Below, piece by piece: positions 1-8,935 of a DNA stretch of 64,000 nucleotides (within the stretch, counting starts at the first letter, position 1; the number at the start of each line of letters is the position of its first letter). This stretch comes from Bacteroidota bacterium (lineage in GTDB: Bacteria; Bacteroidota; Bacteroidia; Flavobacteriales; Weeksellaceae), in the NCBI GenBank assembly GCA_023422635.1, contig JAFAGO010000004.1, positions 62,001-126,000 on the forward strand. Reading direction: 5' to 3'. A program made the translations under genes and the position numbers. The notes beneath the pieces are model-generated. The model worked only from the letters and a program-made list of their open reading frames with translations. It did no database searches and had not been told where the DNA came from.

Positions 1-131
1 ATTGCACCGCTTACAATGACGTTAACGATTTAATCGAGCACTTGAAAAATGATGCAATAGGATCTAAAAATATCCTGATTAAAGGATCCAGAGGAATTGC
101 TTTAGAGAAAGCAATTGATTTTATTGTTTAG
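1..131 (+). CDS. murF: UDP-N-acetylmuramoyl-tripeptide--D-alanyl-D-alanine ligase, C-terminal end (partial)
   Basis: The window opens inside this gene. Codons are in frame from position 3 and the stop TAG is at 129-131. The 42 visible residues contain LIKGSRGIALEKAI, the closing signature of MurF, the cytoplasmic ligase that adds D-Ala-D-Ala to the UDP-muramoyl tripeptide in peptidoglycan synthesis. The ATP-binding and catalytic domains lie outside the window. Its last bases overlap the end of the convergent Nudix gene by 11 nt. The call rests on this short motif only; another Mur ligase is possible but MurF fits best. Confidence 0.75.
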   Translation, partial: CTAYNDVNDLIEHLKNDAIGSKNILIKGSRGIALEKAIDFIV

Positions 132-735
132 ATGTAAGTTTTTGATATTCGCTCAACATGAGTTCGATATTTCGAAATGTTTTCCCAAGTACATTTTTTT
201 CAATATCGGCTTGGTCTTTCCAATCTACCTGAATGATGCCTTCTTCAACTTGCGGTTTTGGGGTTTCATTTCCGTTGTAATCCATGATAAACCAATGCGT
301 TGTTTTTAGGATTTTGTCACCATTTCGTTCGGTGTAAATGTGGTAAGTGGTATTTAAAAATTCACGAATTTTCATTTCTTTTAAACCTGTTTCTTCCTCA
401 ACTTCGCGAAGTGCAGCTTGTTCCAAAGATTCGCCTTTTTCAATTTTACCTTTTGGGAGATCCCATTTTCCTAATCTTTTAATGAAAAGAATTTTTCCGT
501 ATTGATTGCATACAATTCCTCCGGCAGCTTCAATGATGCGAAACATTCCAGAAAATAAACGCCACATCTCGTCCAAATCAGCGGTAAATACGTTGATTTC
601 TGGCGTTGAAGTATTTTCTAAAGTGTCGATCGCAATTTCTAAACTAGAAATTCCTTCAAACGGAATAATTTTTTTTACCTGATCTGGGGTTTGGGTGAAT
701 GATAGTTTTTTTTCATTCACGAAAACTTTATACAT
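121..735 (-). CDS. Nudix hydrolase with N-terminal extension
   Basis: A 204-residue protein with a complete Nudix box at about residues 96-118: G96, E102, R110-E111, E114-E115 and G117. The family hydrolyses nucleoside diphosphates linked to another moiety, using Mg2+ bound by these glutamates; the substrate cannot be read from the sequence. WDLPKGK just before the box is typical of ADP-ribose/diadenosine-type members. About 65 residues precede the domain, a layout common in flavobacterial homologues. I chose the start at MYKVF (735) rather than an upstream in-frame codon at 756, because the divergent SRPBCC gene begins at 768 and the two need promoter space. It converges on murF with an 11 nt overlap. 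Confidence 0.85.
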   Translation of the reverse strand: MYKVFVNEKKLSFTQTPDQVKKIIPFEGISSLEIAIDTLENTSTPEINVFTADLDEMWRLFSGMFRIIEAAGGIVCNQYGKILFIKRLGKWDLPKGKIEKGESLEQAALREVEEETGLKEMKIREFLNTTYHIYTERNGDKILKTTHWFIMDYNGNETPKPQVEEGIIQVDWKDQADIEKNVLGKTFRNIELMLSEYQKLTSKQ

Positions 736-767
736 TTGTGAAACCTTTAATTGCACAAAAATATAAA

Positions 768-1154
768 ATGAATTTAGAAGGAAGAAAAATAATCGTAAAT
801 AAATCTGTTCCTCAATTGGTTGAAATGCTTAAAAAACCGGAAGATTACAAAGATTTAATGCCAAGTTCGCTTACCAAGTTCGAAAGTTGGGAAGATGGTT
901 TTAAATTTGGTTTGAGTGGAATGCCAGAAATTGCTTTAAAAATTGAAGATGTTTCCGATGATCAGGTGGTTTTAAAATCTGCAAGTTCAAGCCTTGATTT
1001 TGCGCTTACTGGAACCATGAATGCCGTAAACGAAAATCAGACGGAAGTTCAACTTCTTTTTGATGGTAAATTTAATCCGTTTATCAAGATGATGGTGGAA
1101 AAACCGTTGCAGAATTTTATCAATTCACTTACCGATAATATCGAAAAGCTGTAA
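768..1154 (+). CDS. SRPBCC-like small ligand-binding protein
   Basis: A 128-residue soluble protein starting at MNLEGRK. Its pattern (an N-terminal strand and short helix, a run of amphipathic strands, then a long C-terminal helix ending NFINSLTDNIEKL) matches the helix-grip fold of the SRPBCC/CoxG superfamily. Such proteins bind hydrophobic ligands; no enzymatic residues are recognisable. The gene is divergent from the Nudix gene with 32 bp between starts, and a strong hairpin terminator follows at 1179. I infer the family from secondary-structure pattern and from similar flavobacterial genes; the ligand and role are unknown. Confidence 0.6.
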   Translation: MNLEGRKIIVNKSVPQLVEMLKKPEDYKDLMPSSLTKFESWEDGFKFGLSGMPEIALKIEDVSDDQVVLKSASSSLDFALTGTMNAVNENQTEVQLLFDGKFNPFIKMMVEKPLQNFINSLTDNIEKL

Positions 1155-1178
1155 TTGATTTCTCAAAAAAAATTAATG

Positions 1179-1205
1179 CCTTTAGAATTTTCTAAAGGTT
1201 TTTTT
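1179..1205 (+). terminator. Rho-independent terminator after the SRPBCC gene
   Basis: An 8-bp stem (CCTTTAGA at 1179-1186 pairing with TCTAAAGG at 1191-1198) with a four-base loop is followed directly by seven T. It ends the rightward SRPBCC transcript just before the convergent end of anmK. Confidence 0.8.
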
Positions 1206-2250
1206 ATGCGATAACTCCAGAGCAGTGGTCGAGTGTACTTCCCGTAGCTGACGAAAGTACATTATTTATATTTTGCATCTTTAAAACGCCCATAAAAGCG
1301 AAAATTAACGCTTCTTTATATTCAATGATTTCGGGTGTTGGAACGATGATTTTAGCTTCTGTAAGGGATTGTATGCGTTCCAATAAAAAGGTGTTATAGG
1401 TTCCACCACCAGTGAAAAGCACGTTTTCAAGGTTTTCGCTATTCAAAATATGGGCAATTTGAATTGCGATATGTTCCGTAAATGTAGCAAGAACAATTTC
1501 TGTTTCATAAGATTGTATGCACTTCGCAATATTCTGATTTACCCATTCTACGCCTAAAGATTTTGGTGGTTTTTGGGTATAGTATTCGAACTTATTCAAG
1601 TGCTCCAATAACGCTTTGTCTACTTGGCCTTGTTTTGCAATTGCACCATTTTCATCAAATTCTTTTCCTAATTTTTGGGCAATTGCGTTCAATACAATGT
1701 TGATTGCACAAATATCGAAAGCGATTCTTTTTCCTTCTTTTCGAAATGAAATATTCGAGAAGCCGCCCAGATTTAGACAGGCCTCATATTCGCTGAAGAG
1801 GAGTTCGTCACCAATCGGTACGAGAGGAGCGCCGTTTCCGCCCATTAAAACATCTTGCATCCGAAAGTCGTAAACTACGGGGATTTCCGTTGCTAATTTT
1901 ATTGCACGCCCATCGCCAATTTGAACTGTAAATTTTTTATCGGGTTGATGAAAAACGGTATGTCCATGTGATGCAATTAAATCGCAGTTTTCAATTTTAT
2001 TTTCGCGGATAAAATGATTCACCATTTCACCGAGATAAAAACCATAATCCGTGTTCAGTTGATACAACTCTTCAGGAGTGCAGTAAATTGCATTTCGAAG
2101 TTTGTTCTCCCAAATTTTTGAATAGGCAATGGTAGTGGTTTTCAAAATAGTGAAACTCCATTTTTCATCGAGTTTTTGAAACTGCGAAAAACAAATATCC
2201 AAACCATCCAAACTGGTTCCCGACATTAAACCTATGGTGTAAAAATTCAT
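1204..2250 (-). CDS. anmK: Anhydro-N-acetylmuramic acid kinase
   Basis: A 348-residue cytoplasmic kinase that converts 1,6-anhydro-MurNAc, released by lytic transglycosylases, to MurNAc-6-phosphate in cell-wall recycling. The N-terminal phosphate-binding loop GLMSGTSLDG is at residues 7-16, followed by ASHGHTVFHQP and the glycine-rich FTGGGTYN near the C-terminus, all AnmK hallmarks. Length matches the family. It is the first-read gene of a leftward group continuing from lptC (39 bp gap). The full motif set makes the call firm. Confidence 0.95.
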   Translation of the reverse strand: MNFYTIGLMSGTSLDGLDICFSQFQKLDEKWSFTILKTTTIAYSKIWENKLRNAIYCTPEELYQLNTDYGFYLGEMVNHFIRENKIENCDLIASHGHTVFHQPDKKFTVQIGDGRAIKLATEIPVVYDFRMQDVLMGGNGAPLVPIGDELLFSEYEACLNLGGFSNISFRKEGKRIAFDICAINIVLNAIAQKLGKEFDENGAIAKQGQVDKALLEHLNKFEYYTQKPPKSLGVEWVNQNIAKCIQSYETEIVLATFTEHIAIQIAHILNSENLENVLFTGGGTYNTFLLERIQSLTEAKIIVPTPEIIEYKEALIFAFMGVLKMQNINNVLSSATGSTLDHCSGVIA

Positions 2251-2288
2251 GGTATAAGCGTAAAAAATAGGCTTACGAAATTAAAGAA

Positions 2289-2879
2289 TTATTTTCCTTT
2301 TTCTGGAATTTTTTTGGCGCTAATATCACCGGTATTATTGTAAAAAGTGTATTGTGAAAAGTCGTCCGTAGCTTGCATTCCGTTTGCGCCAACCAATGTA
2401 GAACCATCTTTATCGGTTACAAAAACGGTATCTTTGGTGAAGATGGTTTTCTTTATTTGATCCCAAAATACACTTTGCATTGCGAAAATTTGACCTTCGT
2501 TAGTTCGGATTACGACATTCCCTCGAGCTTCGTAGAATTTCTTCTTTTCGTTAATTTTGGCATATTTAGCTTTAATTGTTCCAGGAGTTTTTGGCTTTTT
2601 TTTGTCGAAAAATTTAATGTCAATTCCTTTTCTTGCCACTACGTATGGGGAATCTACATATTCATATTTTTCGATTAAAGGCGCTGTGGCTCGAAGCTTT
2701 ACAAATCCTGAATCGCGCTGGATAATATTTGCATTGTTAATGATTTGAGAAGGGAAGTTTACATTTTTGTTTTTATTGAGCGTCGCCAAATCTTCTTCGC
2801 AGGATACCATAGCAAAAAATATAGCACATCCTAAAAGGAAGGCTATATTTTTATATAATATTTTCCGAAGAAATTTCAT
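2289..2879 (-). CDS. lptC: LptC-type LPS export lipoprotein
   Basis: A 196-residue envelope protein. A hydrophobic leader ends in the lipobox-like AMVSC (Cys 27), so it is probably lipidated rather than carrying the bitopic anchor of E. coli LptC. The body is beta-strand rich and contains YEARGNVVIRTNEGQIF, the repeating strand-turn pattern of LptC/LptA-type domains that bridge LPS from the inner-membrane LptBFG complex to the outer membrane. It is followed after 39 bp by anmK and preceded after 6 bp by an outer-membrane barrel gene, so the two envelope genes are probably cotranscribed. The LptC identity is by family pattern; start ATG at 2879. Confidence 0.85.
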   Translation of the reverse strand: MKFLRKILYKNIAFLLGCAIFFAMVSCEEDLATLNKNKNVNFPSQIINNANIIQRDSGFVKLRATAPLIEKYEYVDSPYVVARKGIDIKFFDKKKPKTPGTIKAKYAKINEKKKFYEARGNVVIRTNEGQIFAMQSVFWDQIKKTIFTKDTVFVTDKDGSTLVGANGMQATDDFSQYTFYNNTGDISAKKIPEKGK

Positions 2880-2885
2880 GAAATT

Positions 2886-4160
2886 TTAATCATACAAAGC
2901 TTTTTGGAACCAGCGATCTGCAAAGTTGATTCCGATACGCAAATTGATGAAATTCTGATTGATCATATTGTTATCCAATGTTCCTCTTTTTCCCAATTCC
3001 ACTGCGAAATCAATTCCACTCAAACGGTTTGTACTTCTGTTTTGAAATGGAAAGGATGCCCCTGCGGTTACCGCAAATTTATTAATATCGGTTCCGTTGA
3101 TACTTAGATTTCCTTTTTCGTAATAAGCGCCGTAGCGATAGGTAACTCTTGAAAAATAGCTTCTAAAGTTATTGATGTTTGGGATAAACCATCCACCTGC
3201 AGAAATTCTGTATGAATTTTCGTATTGAAAAGGTTGCCCTAGAAATTGAATTGTTTCTCCTTTTTTGTAATCGAATTGACCGGAAAGAAACCATTTGAAA
3301 TCTTTACCATAGCCAATGCCGACAGACGTTTCCATTGGAATTAATTGCTTATCCGTACTTGTTTTTTCGTCGATAATGTCAATATTTTGCTTCTCGTTGG
3401 AAGAGTTGTAGTAATAGGTGCTATTGGTGTAATAGGTTTCCATATCACCAGTATTGCCAAATGTGTACGTGGCGCCTAACGTAAATTTACGGCTGTCATC
3501 AATTTTTTTCTGGTATACTGTTCCTGCTGTAAAATTAAAGGTTTTAATCTTATTGCGGGTTTCGTAACCGTTGATTAGTTCGGAATAGCTTGAAGTAAGC
3601 TCATCAATATCGTACAAATTTCCGAAGATGAAGTTGCTTCGCAATCCTAATGCAAATTCCGAAGTAATTTGATAGGAAACGGCAGCTTGAACCGTATTCA
3701 AGGTTCCTTCGCCATGAAACAAATTCGCGTTGGTAATTCCATTTGATAACGTTTCGCTAGTTCCTACAGAATATTTTTTAGAAGAGTAGGGTTGGTAGCC
3801 CATCCCAAATTTTATTTTTTTGGAAATTGGAAACGCGATTGATATATTTGAAAGATAGGTTGAATTTTTCGTGGCTTTCAAATTATTGTAATCCGATTTT
3901 AAAAAATTGTTTTCATTCGAAACTTCAAACTTTACAGAAGTAAGTTCTAAATTTGAATTGGCAGCAGGATTTTCAAAATTAAAACTGTTGTTATAATCTG
4001 AAATATAAGCCGTACTGATCCCTCCCATCGCATTGTTTTCTGCAGTGTTGTCAAACTTTACATCTCCAATTCCGTACGCTGCATATGGCGAATTTCCAAT
4101 AGACTGTGCATGGTACAATGCTCCTACAGTGATGATTGACAATACAAAAAATTTCTTCAT
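2886..4160 (-). CDS. Outer-membrane beta-barrel protein (FadL-like)
   Basis: A 424-residue protein with a cleavable signal (about residues 1-19, ending YHAQ) and alternating amphipathic strands throughout, for example FALGLRSNFIFG and FAVTAGASFPF. It ends in a strand, as outer-membrane barrels do. The early NSPYAAYGIGDV and NAMGGIS segments are typical of a flavobacterial FadL-like family usually next to lptC. Transport substrate is unknown. The ATG at 4160 is preferred over an in-frame TTG at 4166. It sits 6 bp before lptC, suggesting one envelope operon. Confidence 0.75.
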   Translation of the reverse strand: MKKFFVLSIITVGALYHAQSIGNSPYAAYGIGDVKFDNTAENNAMGGISTAYISDYNNSFNFENPAANSNLELTSVKFEVSNENNFLKSDYNNLKATKNSTYLSNISIAFPISKKIKFGMGYQPYSSKKYSVGTSETLSNGITNANLFHGEGTLNTVQAAVSYQITSEFALGLRSNFIFGNLYDIDELTSSYSELINGYETRNKIKTFNFTAGTVYQKKIDDSRKFTLGATYTFGNTGDMETYYTNSTYYYNSSNEKQNIDIIDEKTSTDKQLIPMETSVGIGYGKDFKWFLSGQFDYKKGETIQFLGQPFQYENSYRISAGGWFIPNINNFRSYFSRVTYRYGAYYEKGNLSINGTDINKFAVTAGASFPFQNRSTNRLSGIDFAVELGKRGTLDNNMINQNFINLRIGINFADRWFQKALYD

Positions 4161-4244
4161 CCTCAAATTTTAAAAATAATGCGCAAATATCTTAATAAAT
4201 AATGATATTTGAAAGTTAAAGTTTGTTAAGTACACCATCTAAAA

Positions 4245-5522
4245 TCAAAGCGTTTGCGTGATTTTTTGTGGATGATCTAAGATGTCTTTTAGCTTTGCGG
4301 AATCCAACTGATTTTCCCATTTGGCAACAACAACGGTAGCAACGGAATTCCCAATAACGTTGGTTAAAGCACGACATTCGCTCATAAATTTATCGATTCC
4401 AAGAATAAGCATCATTCCTTGAACTGGGATTTCAGGAACAACGGCTAAAGTAGCAGCAAGTGTAATAAATCCTGTGCCCGTAACACCTGCGGCTCTTTTA
4501 GAACTAATCATCGCCACTAAAAATAACATGATTTGTTTTTCGAGCGTTAAGGGGATATTGAACGCTTGTGCGATAAAGAGCGCAGCCAACGTCATATAAA
4601 TATTGGTTCCATCTAAGTTAAAGGAGTAACCTGTTGGAACAACCATTCCAACAATTGTTTTTGAACATCCTGCTTTTTCAAGTTTTTCCATTAAACCAGG
4701 AAGTGCGGGTTCTGAAGAGCTAGTACCCAAAACCAAAAGTAATTCTTCTTTTAAATACCGCAGAAGTTTAAAAATATTAAAACCGCAATACCATGAAACA
4801 GCGCCCAAAACTACAGCGACAAAAATGAATGAGGTGAGGTAAAAAATACCCACTAAATACGCTAATTTGTAAATGGATTTTAAGCCATATTCCCCAATAG
4901 TAAAGGTGATTGCACCAAATGCTCCTATCGGCGCAAGCTTCATTAATAAATGAACAATTTTAAAAATTGGTGCAGATAGCGCTTGGAAAAAAATCTGTTA
5001 CCTTTTGACTTTTCTCTTTTGTTAAAACCAGTGCTACACCCATAAGAATGGAAACCAAAAGCACTTGCAGAATATTATCGCCGATTAAAGGACTAAAAAG
5101 TGTCGTGGGAATGATGTTTAAAAGAAATCCCGTTAGCGTAGATTCGTGTGCTTTTTCGGTATAATAGCTTACATCGCCCTCCAATGTTGACGGATCAATA
5201 TTGAGTCCAGAACCCGGATGAAAGAGGTTGGCAACCACGAGACCAACCACGAGTGCAAAAGTAGAAAGCGTAAGAAAGTAAATCATCGCCTTGGTAGCAA
5301 TTCTTCCTACTTTTTTAAGATCTGACATGTGCGCGATTCCTAGCGTAAGCGTAATGAAAATTACCTGCGCAATAATCATTTTCACAATCTTAATAAAAGC
5401 ATCGCCTAATGGCCGCATTTGTTTTCCGATCTCAGGATAATAGTGCCCGAGTAGTAATCCTATCCCGATAGAAAATAGTACTTGAATGTAGAGTTCCTGG
5501 TAAAGTTTTTTCTTTTTTTCAT
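4245..5522 (-). pseudogene. Dicarboxylate/cation (DAACS) symporter, disrupted by two frameshifts
   Basis: The region encodes a GltP/DctA-family Na+ or H+/dicarboxylate symporter in three frames. ATG at 5520-5522 is followed by a 7-A run on the coding strand (plus positions 5513-5519). One more A would put MKKKKLYQELYIQVL in frame with the rest. A second shift lies in a 7-T run (plus 4987-4993): one T fewer joins TDFF to QALSAPIFK and MKLAPIGAFGAITF. The two shifts cancel, and 1278 nt equals 426 codons, the normal family size. Conserved pieces include MKLAPIGAFGA and the NLDGTNIYM motif. The usual KMIIAPVIF reads KMIIAQVIF. Either a decaying gene or two homopolymer sequencing errors. Confidence 0.85.
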
Positions 5523-5543
5523 TATGTGTTTGGTTTTTCTTTT

Positions 5544-7229
5544 CTATTCAATCGCTACAGAATCGTCTCCGCGACCGTCGGCAACTGCATGTATAGTTCC
5601 GTTCTCGTCAATGGTTATCATTTCTGTTTTACCGATGTAGGGTATGGTTTCAAAAGTGTAATTCATTTTTTCAAGATCTGAAATAGTAGCTTGTGGAAAA
5701 TTAGCTTCAATTTTTACTACTTCTGGAAGCCATTGATGATGAAATTTTGGTGCGTTCACTGCGATGTTTGTATTCTGTTTAAAATCCACCACATCCACGA
5801 TTGATTGAAATACTGACGTTGGAATTGTCGTTCCACCAGGAGTTCCTACTACCATAAACGGTTTTCCCTCTTTTAGCAACACCGTTGGCGTCATCGAGCT
5901 TAACATTCTTTTATTGGGCGCAATAGAATTGGCCTCTCCACCAACTGCCCCAAACATATTAGGAACGCCCGGTTTGATGGAAAAATCATCCATTTCGTTA
6001 TTTAAGAAAAATCCGGCTCCCGTAACCATTACCTTACTTCCGTAGTATCCATTTAAAGTGGTGGTTACAGATGCTGCATTTCCATCTTTATCCAACACGG
6101 AAATGTGGGTGGTTTGGGTACTTTCTTTCGTGGGACTAATAATATTGCCAACCTCCGCACTTGGCGTTGCTTTTTCTGGATTAAAAGATTTCCATCGGTT
6201 ACGCAAATATTCATCGGACATCAGCATTTCAGTTTTATCTTGAATAAAATCCGGATCGCCCATATACTCTGCACGATCTGCGTAAGCACGTCTTTCGGCT
6301 TCCACCATAATTTGTACGGCTTTGGTAGAATTCAGTTGATAGTTTTCTAGGTTTTCAAAAGCAGCCATTTTGAGCATTTGTGCAAGCAATAATCCGCCAC
6401 TTGAGGGAAGCGGCATTGAAACAACGGTATTCTTTTTATAATCAAAAACCAACGGTTTTCTTTCGGCAACGGTGTAATTTTTAAGGTCTTGAGCGGTGAT
6501 AATTCCGTTTCCTTTTTTCATTTCTGCAATTAACAAATCAGCAGTTTTACCTTCATAGAAACCTTTTTTACCTTCTTTCTGAATGCGCTTCAACGTTTCG
6601 GCTAAATCTTTTTGCACAATAACATCTCCAGATTTCCATTGTGTATTGGTCGTAAATGGGGTTGTAGTATAGTTATGTTGTTTAAAAGCAGGTTGAGTTT
6701 TATTAAGAAGTTCCGCTTCCTTATCAGTAATGGCAAAACCTTTCTCCGCCAAATCGATTGCGGGTTGAATTAAATCCTTCATCGGAAGTTTGCAGTATTT
6801 TAAGGTTTCAAACATTCCAGCAACAGATCCAGGAACGCCAACTGCTAATCTTCCATATTGGGAAAGTGATGTACTTGCAACACCATTTTTATCAAGGTAC
6901 ATATCTCGAGAAGCTCTTTTAGGCGCAGTTTCGCGGTAATCTAATGTGAATTTTTCACCATTGCTTTTTACGCCTACTAAAAAACCGCCGCCACCAATAT
7001 TACCTGCTTGCGGGTAAACTACTGCTAAAGCGTATTGTGTGGCTACTACAGCATCATAAGCGTTGCCTCCCATGCGCATTACTTTTGCACCGGCTTCGCT
7101 TGCAAGTGGATGTGCGGAAACCACTACACCTTTGTTTTTTACCTTCACTTCCTTTACCGTATTATAATCGGTAAATTGAGCGGATAGCGTTGAGGAAATG
7201 AAGAGTAGTGTAACAATTAAGGTTCTCAT
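5544..7229 (-). CDS. ggt: Gamma-glutamyltransferase
   Basis: A 561-residue periplasmic Ntn hydrolase precursor. The signal peptide is about residues 1-17 (TLSAQ). The predicted autocleavage and catalytic threonine is Thr373 in ESTQTTHIS, dividing a large N-terminal from a small C-terminal subunit. AGNIGGGGF, RETAPKRA (substrate-binding Arg) and TPGGTTIP are standard GGT motifs. It cleaves gamma-glutamyl bonds of glutathione or peptides. It lies 22 bp upstream of the broken symporter gene on the same strand, an arrangement that would fit release and uptake of acidic amino acids if the symporter works. Confidence 0.95.
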   Translation of the reverse strand: MRTLIVTLLFISSTLSAQFTDYNTVKEVKVKNKGVVVSAHPLASEAGAKVMRMGGNAYDAVVATQYALAVVYPQAGNIGGGGFLVGVKSNGEKFTLDYRETAPKRASRDMYLDKNGVASTSLSQYGRLAVGVPGSVAGMFETLKYCKLPMKDLIQPAIDLAEKGFAITDKEAELLNKTQPAFKQHNYTTTPFTTNTQWKSGDVIVQKDLAETLKRIQKEGKKGFYEGKTADLLIAEMKKGNGIITAQDLKNYTVAERKPLVFDYKKNTVVSMPLPSSGGLLLAQMLKMAAFENLENYQLNSTKAVQIMVEAERRAYADRAEYMGDPDFIQDKTEMLMSDEYLRNRWKSFNPEKATPSAEVGNIISPTKESTQTTHISVLDKDGNAASVTTTLNGYYGSKVMVTGAGFFLNNEMDDFSIKPGVPNMFGAVGGEANSIAPNKRMLSSMTPTVLLKEGKPFMVVGTPGGTTIPTSVFQSIVDVVDFKQNTNIAVNAPKFHHQWLPEVVKIEANFPQATISDLEKMNYTFETIPYIGKTEMITIDENGTIHAVADGRGDDSVAIE

Positions 7230-7320
7230 AAATATTTATATTTTCTCCAAAATTAAAAATAGTTTTTTAAAATTTCTATAAATATTTAAATTTGCTTCAC
7301 ATAGAAAAACCTTACAAATA

Positions 7321-8283
7321 ATGTCTTCAACCCCAGAAAAAATCCTGATTACAGGTGCTTTAGGTCAAATAGGAACCGAGCTTACGAACCGATTAGTACA
7401 ACTCCACGGTAAAGAAAATGTGGTTGCATCCGGATTAGATCGTTGGGATAAATCCTTAACTTCAGCTGGATATTACGAGCGGATGGATGTAAGCAATACG
7501 CAATTGGTTCGACAAGTAGTGAAGGATTACGGGATTACTACCGTGTATCATTTGGCATCATTACTTTCCGGTACATCAGAAAGACAACCACTTTTTGCTT
7601 GGCGATTGAATGTTGAGCCGCTTTTGAATTTTTGTGAAATGGCGAAAGAAGGTCTTTTAAAGAAAATTTTCTGGCCTAGTTCCATTGCCGTTTTCGGTAC
7701 AGGAATCCCGAAAGAAAATGTAGGGCAGGATGTTGTTTTAAATCCTACAACAGTGTATGGAATTTCTAAATTGGCTGGCGAAAAATGGTGCGAATATTAT
7801 CACAATACGTTTGGAGTAGATGTAAGAAGTATTCGTTATCCCGGACTTATTTCTTGGAAAACACCTGCAGGAGGAGGAACAACAGATTACGCAGTTGAAA
7901 TTTTTTACGAAGCAATTGAAGAAGGTAAATACACAAGTTTTATTACCGAAAATACGGCAATGCCAATGTTGTATATGGATGATGCGATCAACTCAACATT
8001 GAAATTAATGCAAACTCCCAAAGAGAATTTAACGGTGCATTCGTCGTATAATTTAGGTGGAATGAGTTTTACACCAAAAGAATTGGCAACGGAAATTAAA
8101 AAGGAAATTCCAGATTTTGAAATTACGTACGAACCAGATTTCCGACAAGCGATTGCAGATTCTTGGCCAGCATCAATTGATGATTCTGTTGCAAAAAAGG
8201 ATTGGGATTTAAGCTATGAATTTGATCTTCCTGCAATGACAAAAGAGATGATCAAAAATTTAAAACACAAATTACAAAAGTAA
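7321..8283 (+). CDS. Short-chain-type L-threonine 3-dehydrogenase (NAD-dependent epimerase/dehydratase family)
   Basis: A 320-residue extended-SDR protein. The Rossmann NAD site GALGQIG is at residues 12-18 and the catalytic Tyr146-x-x-x-Lys150 in YGISK. The GALGQIGTEL start, WPSSIAVFG, and RYPGLISW followed by GGGTTDYAVEIFY are the set found in the UDP-galactose-epimerase-like threonine dehydrogenases known from Flavobacterium and psychrophiles. These oxidise L-threonine to 2-amino-3-ketobutyrate. The gene is monocistronic, divergent from ggt; TAnnTTTG-type boxes occur on both strands between them (7249-7256 minus, 7287-7294 plus). Another sugar epimerase is a less likely reading. Confidence 0.88.
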   Translation: MSSTPEKILITGALGQIGTELTNRLVQLHGKENVVASGLDRWDKSLTSAGYYERMDVSNTQLVRQVVKDYGITTVYHLASLLSGTSERQPLFAWRLNVEPLLNFCEMAKEGLLKKIFWPSSIAVFGTGIPKENVGQDVVLNPTTVYGISKLAGEKWCEYYHNTFGVDVRSIRYPGLISWKTPAGGGTTDYAVEIFYEAIEEGKYTSFITENTAMPMLYMDDAINSTLKLMQTPKENLTVHSSYNLGGMSFTPKELATEIKKEIPDFEITYEPDFRQAIADSWPASIDDSVAKKDWDLSYEFDLPAMTKEMIKNLKHKLQK

Positions 8284-8935
8284 ATTTATGTCATAAATTG
8301 GTTTAATAAATGATAATTAATTTATTTTAAATGAACAATTTATGTTTTTTAAGGTAAAATTACTTTAAGTTATTTTGTTTTACTTTTTTATTAAAGATAA
8401 TCTGCCAAAGGTGATTTTGCAAAAAGATCTTTCTTGTTTTTATTTCAAGATTGTGAGGAATAATTTTTGGTCATTTTGATGAAAATGAACAATCTGTTTT
8501 TTGAAAAATTAAGTGATTGCATGAATTCAATTGACTTTAGCAATAGGAGTGTGATGAAACAAAATCGTATCGTTTTTAAGCGGTGAATTGCGGATAATTT
8601 TAGATTGAACATGCTATCATTTTACGAAGTGATGCGATAGAAATCATAGTGGGATTTTATCGTTCAAAATTGATCTGGATGTATAAAATCCCATTTCATT
8701 AGAACATGTGTTGCTCTTATCCTAACGTGCTATCTGGAAGTGGAAAATCATCAATTTACGAATGAAGATGTAACGGATTTTCCGGATTCAAATTTCAATT
8801 TCATACATTTTTGTAGAAGTTGTTCGTGCTAAAAAGCGCATTCCAGTACCTTTCAAAAGCACATAAATTAACTCTATTCTTTTTACAAAGAATTTAAACT
8901 TTGTAGTATGGTTGTAGTATAGTATAAACAGAAAT
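8284..8935. other. Gene-free stretch with an 11-bp inverted repeat
   Basis: About 650 bp between the convergent threonine dehydrogenase and metallophosphoesterase genes hold no convincing gene. The longest ATG frame I find (8479-8586, 35 codons) resembles nothing. The only clear structure is an inverted repeat, TGGGATTTTAT at 8650-8660 and ATAAAATCCCA at 8683-8693, separated by 22 nt. Base composition resembles neighbouring spacers. It could be a decayed gene or hold an unannotated RNA. Confidence 0.5.

Noticed and set aside
8479..8586. A 35-codon ATG frame in the 8.3-8.9 kb gap
   Set aside because: No promoter box, no recognisable motif, and composition like the surrounding spacer.
8706..8765. 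A 19-residue peptide frame containing a P-loop-like GSGKS
   Set aside because: Too short for a nucleotide-binding domain and without flanking strands; most likely chance.
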